Assembly: GCA_947469885.1 (NCBI GenBank)
Contig: CANIQT010000007.1
Coordinates: 91,295-155,294, forward strand
DNA: 64,000 bases
From: Bacteroidota bacterium
Lineage (GTDB): Bacteria; Bacteroidota; Bacteroidia; 2-12-FULL-35-15
Direction of reading: 5' to 3'
In this document: positions 53,465 to 61,377 of the stretch, piece by piece
Position numbering within the stretch: position 1 is the first letter of the stretch
Layout of the letters: every line of letters starts with the position of its first letter
Notes under the pieces: model-generated
The model's database searches: none
Told to the model about the DNA's origin: nothing
The model's input: only the letters and a program-made list of their open reading frames with translations
Translations under genes and position numbers: made by a program

Positions 53465-54934
53465 TTAAAACTTGAGATAAGGCATCAACCCGTTCAATCC
53501 ACCCTCTCTTCCAAACCCGCTTTCCTTATATCCTCCAAAAGGAGAAGTAGGATCAAACTTATTATAAGTATTTGCCCAAACAACTCCTGCTCTTAATTTT
53601 GTAGTAAGATTAAATATCTTAGAACCTTTATCAGTCCATACACCTGCTGACAAACCGTAAGGAATATTATTAGCCTTTTCAATCACTTCTTCAATCGTTC
53701 TGAAGGTCTGCACAGTCAGCACCGGTCCGAATATTTCTTCCTGCACCACTCTGTGCGATTGTGATGCATTTAAAAATAATGTAGGTCTGCAAAAATTTCC
53801 TTTGTTCGGAATACTGCACGAACTCTGGTACATCTCAGCACCTTCATCTTTCCCAATCTTAATATATTTATTTATTTTTAATAATTGTTCTTTCGAATTA
53901 ATTGCGCCTATGTCCGTATTTTTATCCATCGGGTCACCGACAATAAGTGTTTCCATTCGGTCTTTCAATTTACGAATAACAATATCCGCAACACTTTCCT
54001 GAACAAACAATCTCGACCCTGCACAACAAACATGTCCCTGGTTAAAAAATATTCCATTCACAATTCCTTCTACAGCTTGGTCCAAAGGAGCATCTTCAAA
54101 AATAATATTCGCTGCTTTTCCACCTAATTCAAGAGTCAATTTTTTATCAGTTCCGGCAATCGCTTTCTGAATCATCTTACCCACATCAGTAGAACCTGTA
54201 AAAGCAATTTTATTAATATCCGGGTGATTAACAATAGCCGCACCTGTTCTACCTGCCCCTGTAATAATATTTACCACACCATCCGGCAAACCACTATCAC
54301 GAATCAATTCAGCAAGTTTTAATGCAGTCAGTGAAGTAGTTTCTGCAGGCTTTAAAACAACAGTATTGCCAGTAGCCAAAGCAGGAGCAATTTTCCATGC
54401 TGCCATCAGTAAAGGAAAGTTCCACGGAATAATTTGTCCGGCAACACCTAATGGTTTAGGAGTTCTGTTTGGAAAAGCATATTCCAACTTATCTGCCCAT
54501 CCGGCATAATAAAAAAAATGATTAGCCGCCAATGGAACATCAATATCTCTGCTTTCACGAATCGGTTTCCCGCCATCTATGGTTTCAATCACAGCAAATT
54601 CTCTTGCACGTTCCTGCATCAGACGTGAAATACGATAAATATATTTTCCACGTTCCTTAGCCGAAATCTTTGACCATTTATCAAATGCTTTTCGTGCAGC
54701 TTTCACTGCGTTATCTACATCCTTTTCATCTGCTTCAGCAATATCCGCTATCTTTTCTTCAGTAGCTGGATTGTATGTCGCAAAATATTTTTTGCTGTTT
54801 GGCTTTACAAATTCACCATTAATAAATAAGTCATATTGCTTCTTCAAAGAAATATGTTTACTGTCTTCCGGAGCCGGTGCATAGGCCCAGTCCGTTGTAA
54901 AGTCCAATGTTGGTTCTTTCGTTTTTTTTGTCAT
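53465..54934 (-). CDS. Aldehyde dehydrogenase
   Basis: NAD(P)+-dependent aldehyde dehydrogenase of 489 aa. Catalytic residues sit at the usual places: Glu near 269 in LTLELGGKAANI and Cys near 303 in FFNQGHVCCAGSRLFV. Cofactor motifs PWNFPLLMAAWKIAPALATG and FTGSTDVGK are intact; the end PFGGYKESGFGREGG is typical. The neighbouring deoC releases acetaldehyde from deoxyribose 5-phosphate, so acetaldehyde is a plausible substrate (inference). A RAYT insertion now separates it from deoC. Confidence 0.93.
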   Translation of the reverse strand: MTKKTKEPTLDFTTDWAYAPAPEDSKHISLKKQYDLFINGEFVKPNSKKYFATYNPATEEKIADIAEADEKDVDNAVKAARKAFDKWSKISAKERGKYIYRISRLMQERAREFAVIETIDGGKPIRESRDIDVPLAANHFFYYAGWADKLEYAFPNRTPKPLGVAGQIIPWNFPLLMAAWKIAPALATGNTVVLKPAETTSLTALKLAELIRDSGLPDGVVNIITGAGRTGAAIVNHPDINKIAFTGSTDVGKMIQKAIAGTDKKLTLELGGKAANIIFEDAPLDQAVEGIVNGIFFNQGHVCCAGSRLFVQESVADIVIRKLKDRMETLIVGDPMDKNTDIGAINSKEQLLKINKYIKIGKDEGAEMYQSSCSIPNKGNFCRPTLFLNASQSHRVVQEEIFGPVLTVQTFRTIEEVIEKANNIPYGLSAGVWTDKGSKIFNLTTKLRAGVVWANTYNKFDPTSPFGGYKESGFGREGGLNGLMPYLKF

Positions 54935-54954
54935 ATTATTATTTCTTTTTTTAC

Positions 54955-54986
54955 CCTCCGAATTCGGTCCTTTCCGAATTTGGAGG
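54955..54986. repeat. REP-like palindrome R1
   Basis: A 32-bp hairpin: CCTCCGAATTCGG pairs with CCGAATTTGGAGG (one G-U pair) across loop TCCTTT. It lies 8 bases beyond the 3' end of the transposase gene. The identical 32-mer occurs in inverted orientation at 55775-55806. Confidence 0.93.
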
Positions 54987-54994
54987 TTTAAATG

Positions 54995-55672
54995 TTATTC
55001 ATTCATGATTAATTCTATCCTTTGAATTAATTCTTCATTCTTTGCTTGATGACAAAAGATAAAATTCTCTTTCCCATCAAACAATTCAATTACTTCATCA
55101 CGTTTCAATCGAGTAGGTTTATCAGATAAAATAGAATTATAAGAACTATGTTTCCATGAATCCACTTTATCAGTAAATTGATGATGAACAGGATTGGTAT
55201 GAATATATAAAATCAAATCCTTTAAATATTCTGAAGAAGATATTTCTATTCTTCTGAATCCTTTGATAAACAAATTTCCTTTCCTCTTTTCCTGATTATT
55301 TATTGCTTGTGCATAGCCATTGAAAAATATGGAGAATTGTTTAGTCAAATGCAAATTAAAATAATCAATTTCCGGATGAGATTCAGATAGTATTTTAAAT
55401 TCATCAAGCGATAATTCCGGTTCAGGTATTTTATTATTGTCTTTTAAAAAATAAAATATTTCGTCTTCCGATTTTATTTTAACAAGAAGATGAAAATGAT
55501 TCGACATTAAGCAATAAGCGTACATATCGGCAATAGGAGAAATGTATTCACTGAATTTTGTAAGAAAATAAATATAGTTGTTTTCGATAAAAAATAATTT
55601 ATCATTACCTACAGCATGATTGTAGATATCATAAAATCTATCTGGTTTTAATATTTCTTTTTTGATTGACAT
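54995..55672 (-). CDS. REP-associated tyrosine transposase (RAYT)
   Basis: A 225-aa Y1-type transposase of the IS200-like superfamily. N-terminal FYDIYNHAVGNDKLFF resembles the RAYT 'YHVxxR' region; the HuH metal motif lies in LMSNHFHLLVKI (HFH), and the C-terminal helix has YIHTNPVHHQF with a candidate catalytic Tyr, then SWKHSSYNSIL. RAYTs are domesticated or sporadically mobile enzymes that act on REP hairpins. Three 32-bp REP-like palindromes flank it closely. Inserted between deoC and the ALDH gene, both on the same strand. Confidence 0.92.
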   Translation of the reverse strand: MSIKKEILKPDRFYDIYNHAVGNDKLFFIENNYIYFLTKFSEYISPIADMYAYCLMSNHFHLLVKIKSEDEIFYFLKDNNKIPEPELSLDEFKILSESHPEIDYFNLHLTKQFSIFFNGYAQAINNQEKRKGNLFIKGFRRIEISSSEYLKDLILYIHTNPVHHQFTDKVDSWKHSSYNSILSDKPTRLKRDEVIELFDGKENFIFCHQAKNEELIQRIELIMNE

Positions 55673-55681
55673 TTCGTTTTC

Positions 55682-55713
55682 CCTCCGAATTCGGTCCTTT
55701 CCAAATTTGGAGG
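55682..55713. repeat. REP-like palindrome R2
   Basis: Same 32-bp hairpin as R1 in the same orientation with one base changed (CCAAATTT instead of CCGAATTT). It lies 9 bases before the transposase ATG. Confidence 0.93.
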
Positions 55714-55774
55714 CTTCATTTATCTACATTTAATATTCAAACTCGCAAAAGAGCAAGTTCGGAGGAAGATGCAA

Positions 55775-55806
55775 CCTCCAAATTCGGAAAGGACCGAATT
55801 CGGAGG
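55775..55806. repeat. REP-like palindrome R3, inverted
   Basis: The exact reverse complement of R1, 61 bases from R2 and 3 bases from the deoC stop. A truncated arm TTCGGAGG lies at 55758-55765. R2 and R3 form an inverted pair. Confidence 0.93.
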
Positions 55807-55809
55807 AAT

Positions 55810-56721
55810 TTAATCCTTCGAAAAATAATCAATACTCTGATATACCCCTGTTGTTTCTTTTGCTATTTGCATCAGCACGTCATTTGCCAAACTACTTGCT
55901 CCAAAGCGAAACCATTCATTACTTAACCATGCACCGCCCAATGTCTCGCGCACCATCACCAAATAATGCAAAGCAGATTTGGCTGTCGAAATTCCACCGG
56001 CAGGTTTCATTCCCACCATTCTTCCTGTTTTATAATAATAGTCTCTGATAGCTTCCAGCATTACTAAAGTGACCGGCATAGTTGCGGCCGGAGAAATTTT
56101 ACCAGTTGATGTTTTGATAAAATCAGCACCGGCATACATAGCAATTTCACTTGCTCTTCTTACATTATCTAATGTAGAAAGTTCCCCTGTTTCAAATATT
56201 ACTTTTAATCTGGCATTCCCGCAAGCTTCTTTGATAGAAGCAATTTCATCGAACACAAAAGAATAATTACCACTTAAAAATTCACCTCTTGAAATAACCA
56301 TATCTATTTCATCAGCACCCATATCGACAGCAAATTTGGTGTCAGTTATTTTTACTTTGTGTGTGGATTGTCCGCTAGGGAAAGCTGTAGATACAGAAGC
56401 CACTTTTACCTTACTTCCTCTTAAAGCCTCCTTAGCAGTTTTTACCATAGATGGATACACACATACAGCCGCAACAGTCGGTAGTCCGGGTATTACATCA
56501 TGCAGATGCATCGCCTTATAACACATTTGTTTTACTTTTCCATCTGTATCTTTTCCTTCCAATGTGGTTAAATCAATCATGTTCAGAGCCATTTTGAGAC
56601 CTTGCATCTTTGATGCTTTTTTGATGCTGCGTGTTGTAAAACGTGCGGAACGCTCTTCAACTCCCACCTGGTCGATAGTTGGTGTGTTTCTGAAATCGGG
56701 TAGTATAATTGTTTTACTCAT
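55810..56721 (-). CDS. deoC: Deoxyribose-phosphate aldolase
   Basis: Cleaves 2-deoxyribose 5-phosphate to acetaldehyde and glyceraldehyde 3-phosphate (303 aa from ATG 56721; a frame open to 56745 adds MLLSQNEI). The Schiff-base lysine is in FIKTSTGKISPAATMP and the proton-relay Lys in GMKPAGGISTAKSA; AVCVYPSMVKTAKEAL and GADEIDMVISRGEFLSG match the family. It is the long form. Same-strand ALDH genes follow after the RAYT element, which fits deoxynucleoside catabolism. Confidence 0.95.
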   Translation of the reverse strand: MSKTIILPDFRNTPTIDQVGVEERSARFTTRSIKKASKMQGLKMALNMIDLTTLEGKDTDGKVKQMCYKAMHLHDVIPGLPTVAAVCVYPSMVKTAKEALRGSKVKVASVSTAFPSGQSTHKVKITDTKFAVDMGADEIDMVISRGEFLSGNYSFVFDEIASIKEACGNARLKVIFETGELSTLDNVRRASEIAMYAGADFIKTSTGKISPAATMPVTLVMLEAIRDYYYKTGRMVGMKPAGGISTAKSALHYLVMVRETLGGAWLSNEWFRFGASSLANDVLMQIAKETTGVYQSIDYFSKD

Positions 56722-56825
56722 TATTTCGTTTTGGGATAGCAACAAAGATATTCAAAAAAATCTTTTTGAACTTGATGTACTACTTTTTGTTTTATATTTG
56801 AAACAATCAAAAATAGATTATTTAA

Positions 56826-57392
56826 GTGAATATCAATTTACAAAGAGAAGACAAAGAAAAATTACTTAATCAAAAAGGTATTGCCATTTGGATGACAGGG
56901 TTAAGCGGCTCGGGTAAAACAACTATTGGCATTGCATTGGAAAACGAATTACACAAAAATGGTTTGCTAACTCAAATTCTTGACGGTGATATTATTCGTG
57001 AAGGAATAAATAAGGAACTTGGTTTTAGTGATGACGATAGAAAAGAAAATATCCGAAGAATTGCAGAAGTAACAAAGTTGTTTGTCAATTGCGGTATCAT
57101 TACCATTTGTTGTTTTGTGAGTCCAACAGAAGAAATAAGAAACCTAGCAAAAACAATTATTGGTGAAAAAGATTTTGTAGAAGTGTTTGTAAATGCTTCA
57201 CTCGAAGTTTGCGAGCAACGTGATGTAAAAGGGCTATATGCAAAAGCAAGAAAAGGAGAAATAAAAGATTTTACAGGAATCAATGCTCCTTACCAAGCTC
57301 CATTGCATCCTGCAATTGAAATAAAAACAAATGAATTAAATGTGGAAGAAAGCGTAAAGTTGATACTTGACCATTTGAAATTAAATAATTAA
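56826..57392 (+). CDS. cysC: Adenylylsulfate kinase
   Basis: Phosphorylates APS to PAPS (188 aa). P-loop GLSGSGKTTIGIALE, DGDIIREGINKELGFSDDDR (APS contact), RRIAEVTKLFVNCGIITICC, EVFVNASLEVCEQRDVKGLY and FTGINAPYQAPLHPAIEI are all present. GTG at 56826 is the start; the next Met lies within the P-loop. Followed by cysD and cysN, so the cluster performs the complete activation of sulfate. Whether PAPS feeds reduction or sulfation is not shown here. Confidence 0.95.
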   Translation: MNINLQREDKEKLLNQKGIAIWMTGLSGSGKTTIGIALENELHKNGLLTQILDGDIIREGINKELGFSDDDRKENIRRIAEVTKLFVNCGIITICCFVSPTEEIRNLAKTIIGEKDFVEVFVNASLEVCEQRDVKGLYAKARKGEIKDFTGINAPYQAPLHPAIEIKTNELNVEESVKLILDHLKLNN

Positions 57393-57393
57393 A

Positions 57394-57401
57394 TACCTTT
57401 G
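57394..57401 (+). promoter_or_regulatory. Predicted -7 element for cysD-cysN
   Basis: TACCTTTG directly after the cysC stop and 27 bases before the cysD ATG; suggests that cysDN can be transcribed apart from cysC. Confidence 0.5.
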
Positions 57402-57427
57402 TACCTATTGTCTTTTTGGTAAAAAAA

Positions 57428-58333
57428 ATGAACGAACATCACCTTACTCATTTAAAAGAATTAGAAAGCGAAAGTATTTTTGTTTTGCGCGAAGTGGCTG
57501 CGCAATTCGAAAAACCAGCCTTACTTTTTTCGGGAGGCAAAGACAGTATCGTTTGTTTTCACCTTGCCCGAAAAGCTTTTGCACCTGCAAAAATTCCCTT
57601 TCCTCTTTTACATATTGATACTGGACATAATTTTGAAGAGACCATTATTTATCGTGATGATTTGGTAAGTAAATATGGCGCACAGCTTATTGTTGCATCT
57701 GTTCAGGATAGCATAGATACAGGTAGAGTGACAGAAGAAAAAGGTTTTTATGCCAGCCGTAATGTTTTGCAAACAGTTACATTACTTGATACAATTGAGA
57801 ATTACAAGTTTGATGCACTGATTGGTGGTGCACGAAGAGATGAAGAAAAAGCAAGAGCAAAGGAACGTTTTTTTTCACATCGTGATGAGTTTGGGCAATG
57901 GGACCCAAAGAACCAGCGACCTGAATTGTGGAATTTATTTAATGGCAGAAAAAATATTGGAGAACATTTCAGAGTTTTTCCAATAAGCAACTGGACAGAA
58001 ATGGATGTGTGGCAATATATTTTGCAAGAACAAATCGAAATTCCTTCTTTGTATTTTACTCACGAGCGCGAGTGTTTTATTCGTGATGAAGTGATTTATG
58101 CTCATGCAAATGTAATACCACTTAAACCTACTGAAAAAGTAGAAAAGATGCAGGTTAGGTTTCGTACTATTGGGGACATTAGTTGTACTGGCGCAGTACT
58201 TTCTATAGCTTCTACATTACAAGAAATTGTAAATGAAGTTGCAGCCACAAGAACAACTGAAAGAGGTAGTCGAATTGATGATAAACGAAGTGATGCTGCA
58301 ATGGAGGACAGGAAACGACTTGGATACTTTTAA
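57428..58333 (+). CDS. cysD: Sulfate adenylyltransferase subunit 2
   Basis: ATP sulfurylase catalytic subunit of the PP-loop family (302 aa from ATG 57428; an in-frame TTG at 57416 is less likely). PP-loop LLFSGGKDSIVCFHLARKAF, then HIDTGHNFEETIIYRDDL, IGGARRDEEKARAKERFFSH, RVFPISNWTEMDVWQYI and GDISCTGAVLS. It forms APS together with CysN, whose gene begins 30 bases later after AATTAGG-type repeats. Confidence 0.96.
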   Translation: MNEHHLTHLKELESESIFVLREVAAQFEKPALLFSGGKDSIVCFHLARKAFAPAKIPFPLLHIDTGHNFEETIIYRDDLVSKYGAQLIVASVQDSIDTGRVTEEKGFYASRNVLQTVTLLDTIENYKFDALIGGARRDEEKARAKERFFSHRDEFGQWDPKNQRPELWNLFNGRKNIGEHFRVFPISNWTEMDVWQYILQEQIEIPSLYFTHERECFIRDEVIYAHANVIPLKPTEKVEKMQVRFRTIGDISCTGAVLSIASTLQEIVNEVAATRTTERGSRIDDKRSDAAMEDRKRLGYF

Positions 58334-58363
58334 CAATTAGGAATTAGGAATTAGGAATTAAGA

Positions 58364-59668
58364 ATGGCGAAAACCACTAAACATCCAACACCCAACAGTC
58401 AACATCCAACTTCATCTTATCTTGAGATGGATATGTTGCGCTTCACTACTGCGGGTAGTGTGGATGATGGAAAGAGTACGCTTATCGGCAGATTATTGTT
58501 TGATTCAAAATCTATTTTTGAAGATCAGTATAAGGCTGTGAAAGCAACGAGCAAAAAACGTGGTGATGCGTATTTGAATCTTGCATTGTTTACAGACGGT
58601 CTGCGTGCAGAGCGCGAGCAGGGTATAACCATTGATGTAGCTTACAGATATTTTGCTACTCCTAAACGTAAATTTATTATTGCTGATACTCCCGGCCATG
58701 TACAATATACCCGCAATATGGTTACAGGTGCATCAACAGCAAATGCTGCCATAATTTTAATAGATGCCCGAAAAGGGTTGGTGGAACAATCCAAAAGACA
58801 TTCTTACATTGCTTCTTTGTTGCGAATTCCTCACATTATTGTTTGTGTAAACAAAATGGATTTGGTGGATTATAAGGAAGATGCTTTTAAAAAGATAAAA
58901 AAAGAATACGAGGAACTTGCCTTAAAAATGAATATTCCGAACGTTCATTTTATTCCAATTAGTGCGCTGGAAGGTGATAACGTAGTAGCATCTTCCAAAA
59001 GTATGAAATGGTATAAAGGCCGAACTGTTCTTAATTTGCTTGAAACATTAACGATTCCGACAGCTGAAATTACAGATAATGCTCGGTTTCCAGTTCAGTA
59101 TGTTATTCGTCCGATGAGTAATGAATACCACGATTACCGAAGTTATGCAGGCAGAATTACAGGTGGTGTTTTTAAACCTGGTGATGCGGTTACTATTTTA
59201 CCAAAGGGACTTTCGTCAAAAATAAAATCAATCGACTTTGCGGGAAATTCTTTGCCAGAAGCATATTCACCAATGAGTGTTTCTTTTACGCTGGATGATG
59301 ATATTGATATATCTCGGGGAGATATGATTGTGAAATCAGATAATAAGCCAGTGGTTACTCAGGATGTTGAATTAATGGTTTGCTGGATGAGTGATAAAAA
59401 ATTGCAGGCGAACCGAAATTATACCTTGAAACATACTACTAATGAAGTTAGGTGTTTGGTTAAAGAAGTAAATTACAAAGTGAATATCAATACTTTTGAT
59501 AAAATGGAAGATGAAAAAATTGTTGGGTTGAACGAAATTGCTTGTATTACCATTCGCACTGCTATGCCTCTGATAACTGACAAATACGCAAAAAACAGAA
59601 TCACAGGAAGTGTGATTTTAATTGATGAAAACTCGAATGCTACCGTTGGGGCGGGGATGATAATTTAG
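58364..59668 (+). CDS. cysN: Sulfate adenylyltransferase subunit 1 (GTPase)
   Basis: Regulatory GTPase of ATP sulfurylase (434 aa), EF-Tu-like. G1 GSVDDGKSTLIGRLLFDSK, G2 REQGITIDVAYRYFATPKR, G3 DTPGHVQYTRNMVTGA, G4 VNKMDLVDY. Domains 2 and 3 follow (FPVQYVIRPMSNEYHDYRSY, GDMIVKSDNKPVV). There is no fused CysC domain, which fits the separate cysC gene. The first 20 residues (KTTKHPTPNSQHPTSS) look like translated simple repeat. The stop touches a 127-bp inverted-repeat element. Confidence 0.96.
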   Translation: MAKTTKHPTPNSQHPTSSYLEMDMLRFTTAGSVDDGKSTLIGRLLFDSKSIFEDQYKAVKATSKKRGDAYLNLALFTDGLRAEREQGITIDVAYRYFATPKRKFIIADTPGHVQYTRNMVTGASTANAAIILIDARKGLVEQSKRHSYIASLLRIPHIIVCVNKMDLVDYKEDAFKKIKKEYEELALKMNIPNVHFIPISALEGDNVVASSKSMKWYKGRTVLNLLETLTIPTAEITDNARFPVQYVIRPMSNEYHDYRSYAGRITGGVFKPGDAVTILPKGLSSKIKSIDFAGNSLPEAYSPMSVSFTLDDDIDISRGDMIVKSDNKPVVTQDVELMVCWMSDKKLQANRNYTLKHTTNEVRCLVKEVNYKVNINTFDKMEDEKIVGLNEIACITIRTAMPLITDKYAKNRITGSVILIDENSNATVGAGMII

Positions 59669-59794
59669 GTTACGAATAAACGAATAAAAGCAAATTTACG
59701 AAACTATACTAATACGAAATTTAGTAAATTAGTTTTGATTCGTTTATTGCTAATCTTTTTTCGTAAATTCGTTTTGATTCGTTTATTCGTAACC
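59668..59794. repeat. 127-bp element with perfect 18-bp terminal inverted repeats
   Basis: GGTTACGAATAAACGAAT (59668-59685) is the exact reverse complement of 59777-59794. Inside, CAAATTTACGAAA (59691-59703) pairs with TTTCGTAAATTCG. It starts at the last base of the cysN stop and covers the stop and last three codons of the convergent GNAT gene. MITE-like, related to 36070-36160. Confidence 0.9.
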
Positions 59795-60238
59795 AATCAA
59801 CATTTCTATATGTGGAATATTATCCTCCAAATATTCTTCTCCTTCTGCCACAAAACCTAAATCAGCATAAAACTTTTTGAGATAACATTGGGCACCTATT
59901 CGGATAGGAACATTGCCGTAGAGTTCTTTTATTTTTTCGAGCGATTGTTTCATCAGTTCTTTTCCTACTCTTGTTCCTCTTGCTTTTGGAGAGGATACCA
60001 CTCTGCCTATTGATATTTCTTTAAATGAAATTCCGGCAGGAACAATTCTTGAATAGGCAATTACTTCATCGCTTTCATTCGTTCCAAAAAGATGAAGTGA
60101 TTTTAAATCTTTGCCATCGACATCCTGATACACACAGTTTTGTTCCACCACAAAAACTTCGGCACGGAGTTGCATAATCTTGTATAATTCGAGAGGGGAA
60201 AGGTTCTCAAATTTTTTAAGTACCCACGTTATTTTCAT
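59783..60238 (-). CDS. GNAT-family acetyltransferase, ElaA type
   Basis: A 151-aa N-acetyltransferase of the ElaA type. Conserved N-terminus LSPLELYKIMQLRAEVFVVE followed by NCVYQDVDGKDL, then the acetyl-CoA binding core ISIGRVVSSPKARGTRVGKE and LMKQSLEKIKELY. Substrate unknown. The start overlaps the vanZ-like gene by four bases (ATGA), so it is translationally coupled. The last codons (GYE) lie in the terminal repeat of an inverted-repeat element, so the C-terminus may have been altered by it. Confidence 0.9.
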   Translation of the reverse strand: MKITWVLKKFENLSPLELYKIMQLRAEVFVVEQNCVYQDVDGKDLKSLHLFGTNESDEVIAYSRIVPAGISFKEISIGRVVSSPKARGTRVGKELMKQSLEKIKELYGNVPIRIGAQCYLKKFYADLGFVAEGEEYLEDNIPHIEMLIGYE

Positions 60239-60630
60239 CTGATAAATTTAATAAGAAATTTTTTCTCTATCCACTGATACATCAGTAAACCTACAATACA
60301 TCCAAAACTATTGGCAATAAAATCATAAACATCTGCACTGCGTTCTTCAAAAATAGTTCCCTGCATAATTTCCATTAAGCCGCCATAAGCAACACAGATA
60401 AAAAACGCAATTATTTTCGGAGATTGATGCAATACATTAAAAGTGGTTTGAACCGAAAACCCTCTTACAGTAAGAAACAGCAACACAAAAAATATTGCAG
60501 CATGAACAAATTTATCGAAGCTTAATAATTCCAGAAACGAAATATGCGGAATGTCCCTGCCGGGAATTCCGCATAAAATAACAATGAGCAATGCCCAAAG
60601 CAATGCCCATTTTGTATGTTTCAAAAACAT
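60235..60630 (-). CDS. VanZ-family membrane protein
   Basis: A 131-aa protein with four membrane segments and the VanZ-like pattern: WALLWALLIVILCGIPGRDI, SFDKFVHAAIFFVLLFLTV, CVAYGGLMEIMQGTIFEERS and DVYDFIANSFGCIVGLLMY (the E...D-x2-D-F/N pair at the membrane edge). Function unknown outside the VanZ glycopeptide context. Starts 3 bases after gcvH and overlaps the GNAT gene by 4, a compact three-gene operon. Confidence 0.88.
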   Translation of the reverse strand: MFLKHTKWALLWALLIVILCGIPGRDIPHISFLELLSFDKFVHAAIFFVLLFLTVRGFSVQTTFNVLHQSPKIIAFFICVAYGGLMEIMQGTIFEERSADVYDFIANSFGCIVGLLMYQWIEKKFLIKFIR

Positions 60631-60633
60631 TTG

Positions 60634-61014
60634 TTAATGCCCAATCAGTGCTCTGTAATCGGCAACGCTTAATAGATTATTAACTTCGGCAACATCTTTC
60701 ATTTCCACTTTTATCATCCAACCTGCTCCGTAAGGGTCTTTGTTTACCGCTTCAGGATTAGTGTCCAGCCCTTTGTTTACTTCTTTGATGGTACCCGAAA
60801 CAGGCATAAACAAATCCGAAACAGTTTTAACTGCTTCCACTGTTCCAAATATTTCTTCGTGAGCCAGTTCTTCGCCAAGGGTAGTAATATCAACATATAC
60901 AATGTCGCCAAGTTCGCCTTGAGCAAAATCAGTAATTCCTATAAATGCAACGTTGCCTTCCACACGAACCCATTCGTGGTCTTTGGTGTATTTTAATTCT
61001 TCAGGGAAATTCAT
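60634..61014 (-). CDS. gcvH: Glycine cleavage system H protein
   Basis: Lipoyl carrier protein of the glycine cleavage system (126 aa). It shuttles the aminomethyl group between the P, T and L proteins. The lipoylated lysine is in [39 protein letters not shown] and [13 protein letters not shown] are typical. First gene of the gcvH-vanZ-GNAT run, an order seen often in Bacteroidota. Confidence 0.97.
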   Translation of the reverse strand: MNFPEELKYTKDHEWVRVEGNVAFIGITDFAQGELGDIVYVDITTLGEELAHEEIFGTVEAVKTVSDLFMPVSGTIKEVNKGLDTNPEAVNKDPYGAGWMIKVEMKDVAEVNNLLSVADYRALIGH

Positions 61015-61118
61015 ACTTGTTTTGTTTTAATTTTTGTTTTTGCAAATTTAGATTTATTTATTTAATGGCAAGAGAAAAAGTTAATTTTAGAATTTTTGAG
61101 TTGGACAATTTTAGAATA

Positions 61119-61154
61119 AAAAAAACTCCACGCATTTCCGCAGGGAGTTTTTTT
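61119..61154. terminator. Terminator-like hairpin
   Basis: AAAAACTCC and GGAGTTTTT arms (61121-61129 with 61144-61152) around a 14-base loop, with A-run and T-run on the two sides. On the minus strand it would end the 61378-61190 transcript. The 175 bases between gcvH and the 47-codon gene hold nothing else except a degenerate CTTGATT-type simple repeat (61157-61180). Confidence 0.7.
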
Positions 61155-61189
61155 AATCTTGACTCTTGATTCTTATCTCTTGTTTCTTT

Positions 61190-61333
61190 TTAGATTGCCA
61201 CCATCTTTATCTCAAAACGAACAATGCGTTTCGAAGTGATTACAACAATCACCGGTTGGTCCACACAGCCGGGACATTTAAACACTCCGTTCCATGTTCC
61301 TATTTTTAATTTAATCAATGCTATTTCGCCCAT
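61190..61333 (-). CDS. Small hypothetical protein with CxxC motif, 47 aa
   Basis: A short frame from ATG 61333 to TAA 61190, not recognised as a known family. The protein starts MGEIALIKLKIGTWNGVFKC and has one CPGC pair, then a strongly beta-like hydrophobic and basic end (VIVVITSKRIVRFEIKMVAI). It lies 44 bases after the 249-aa unknown gene on the same strand and is followed by a terminator-like hairpin, which supports it as a gene. A single CxxC could bind zinc as a dimer or be redox-active; both are speculation. Confidence 0.5.
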   Translation of the reverse strand: MGEIALIKLKIGTWNGVFKCPGCVDQPVIVVITSKRIVRFEIKMVAI

Positions 61334-61377
61334 AGTATTTGTTTTTCCTTTTTTAGGCTTGGCAACGGGTGGATAAT

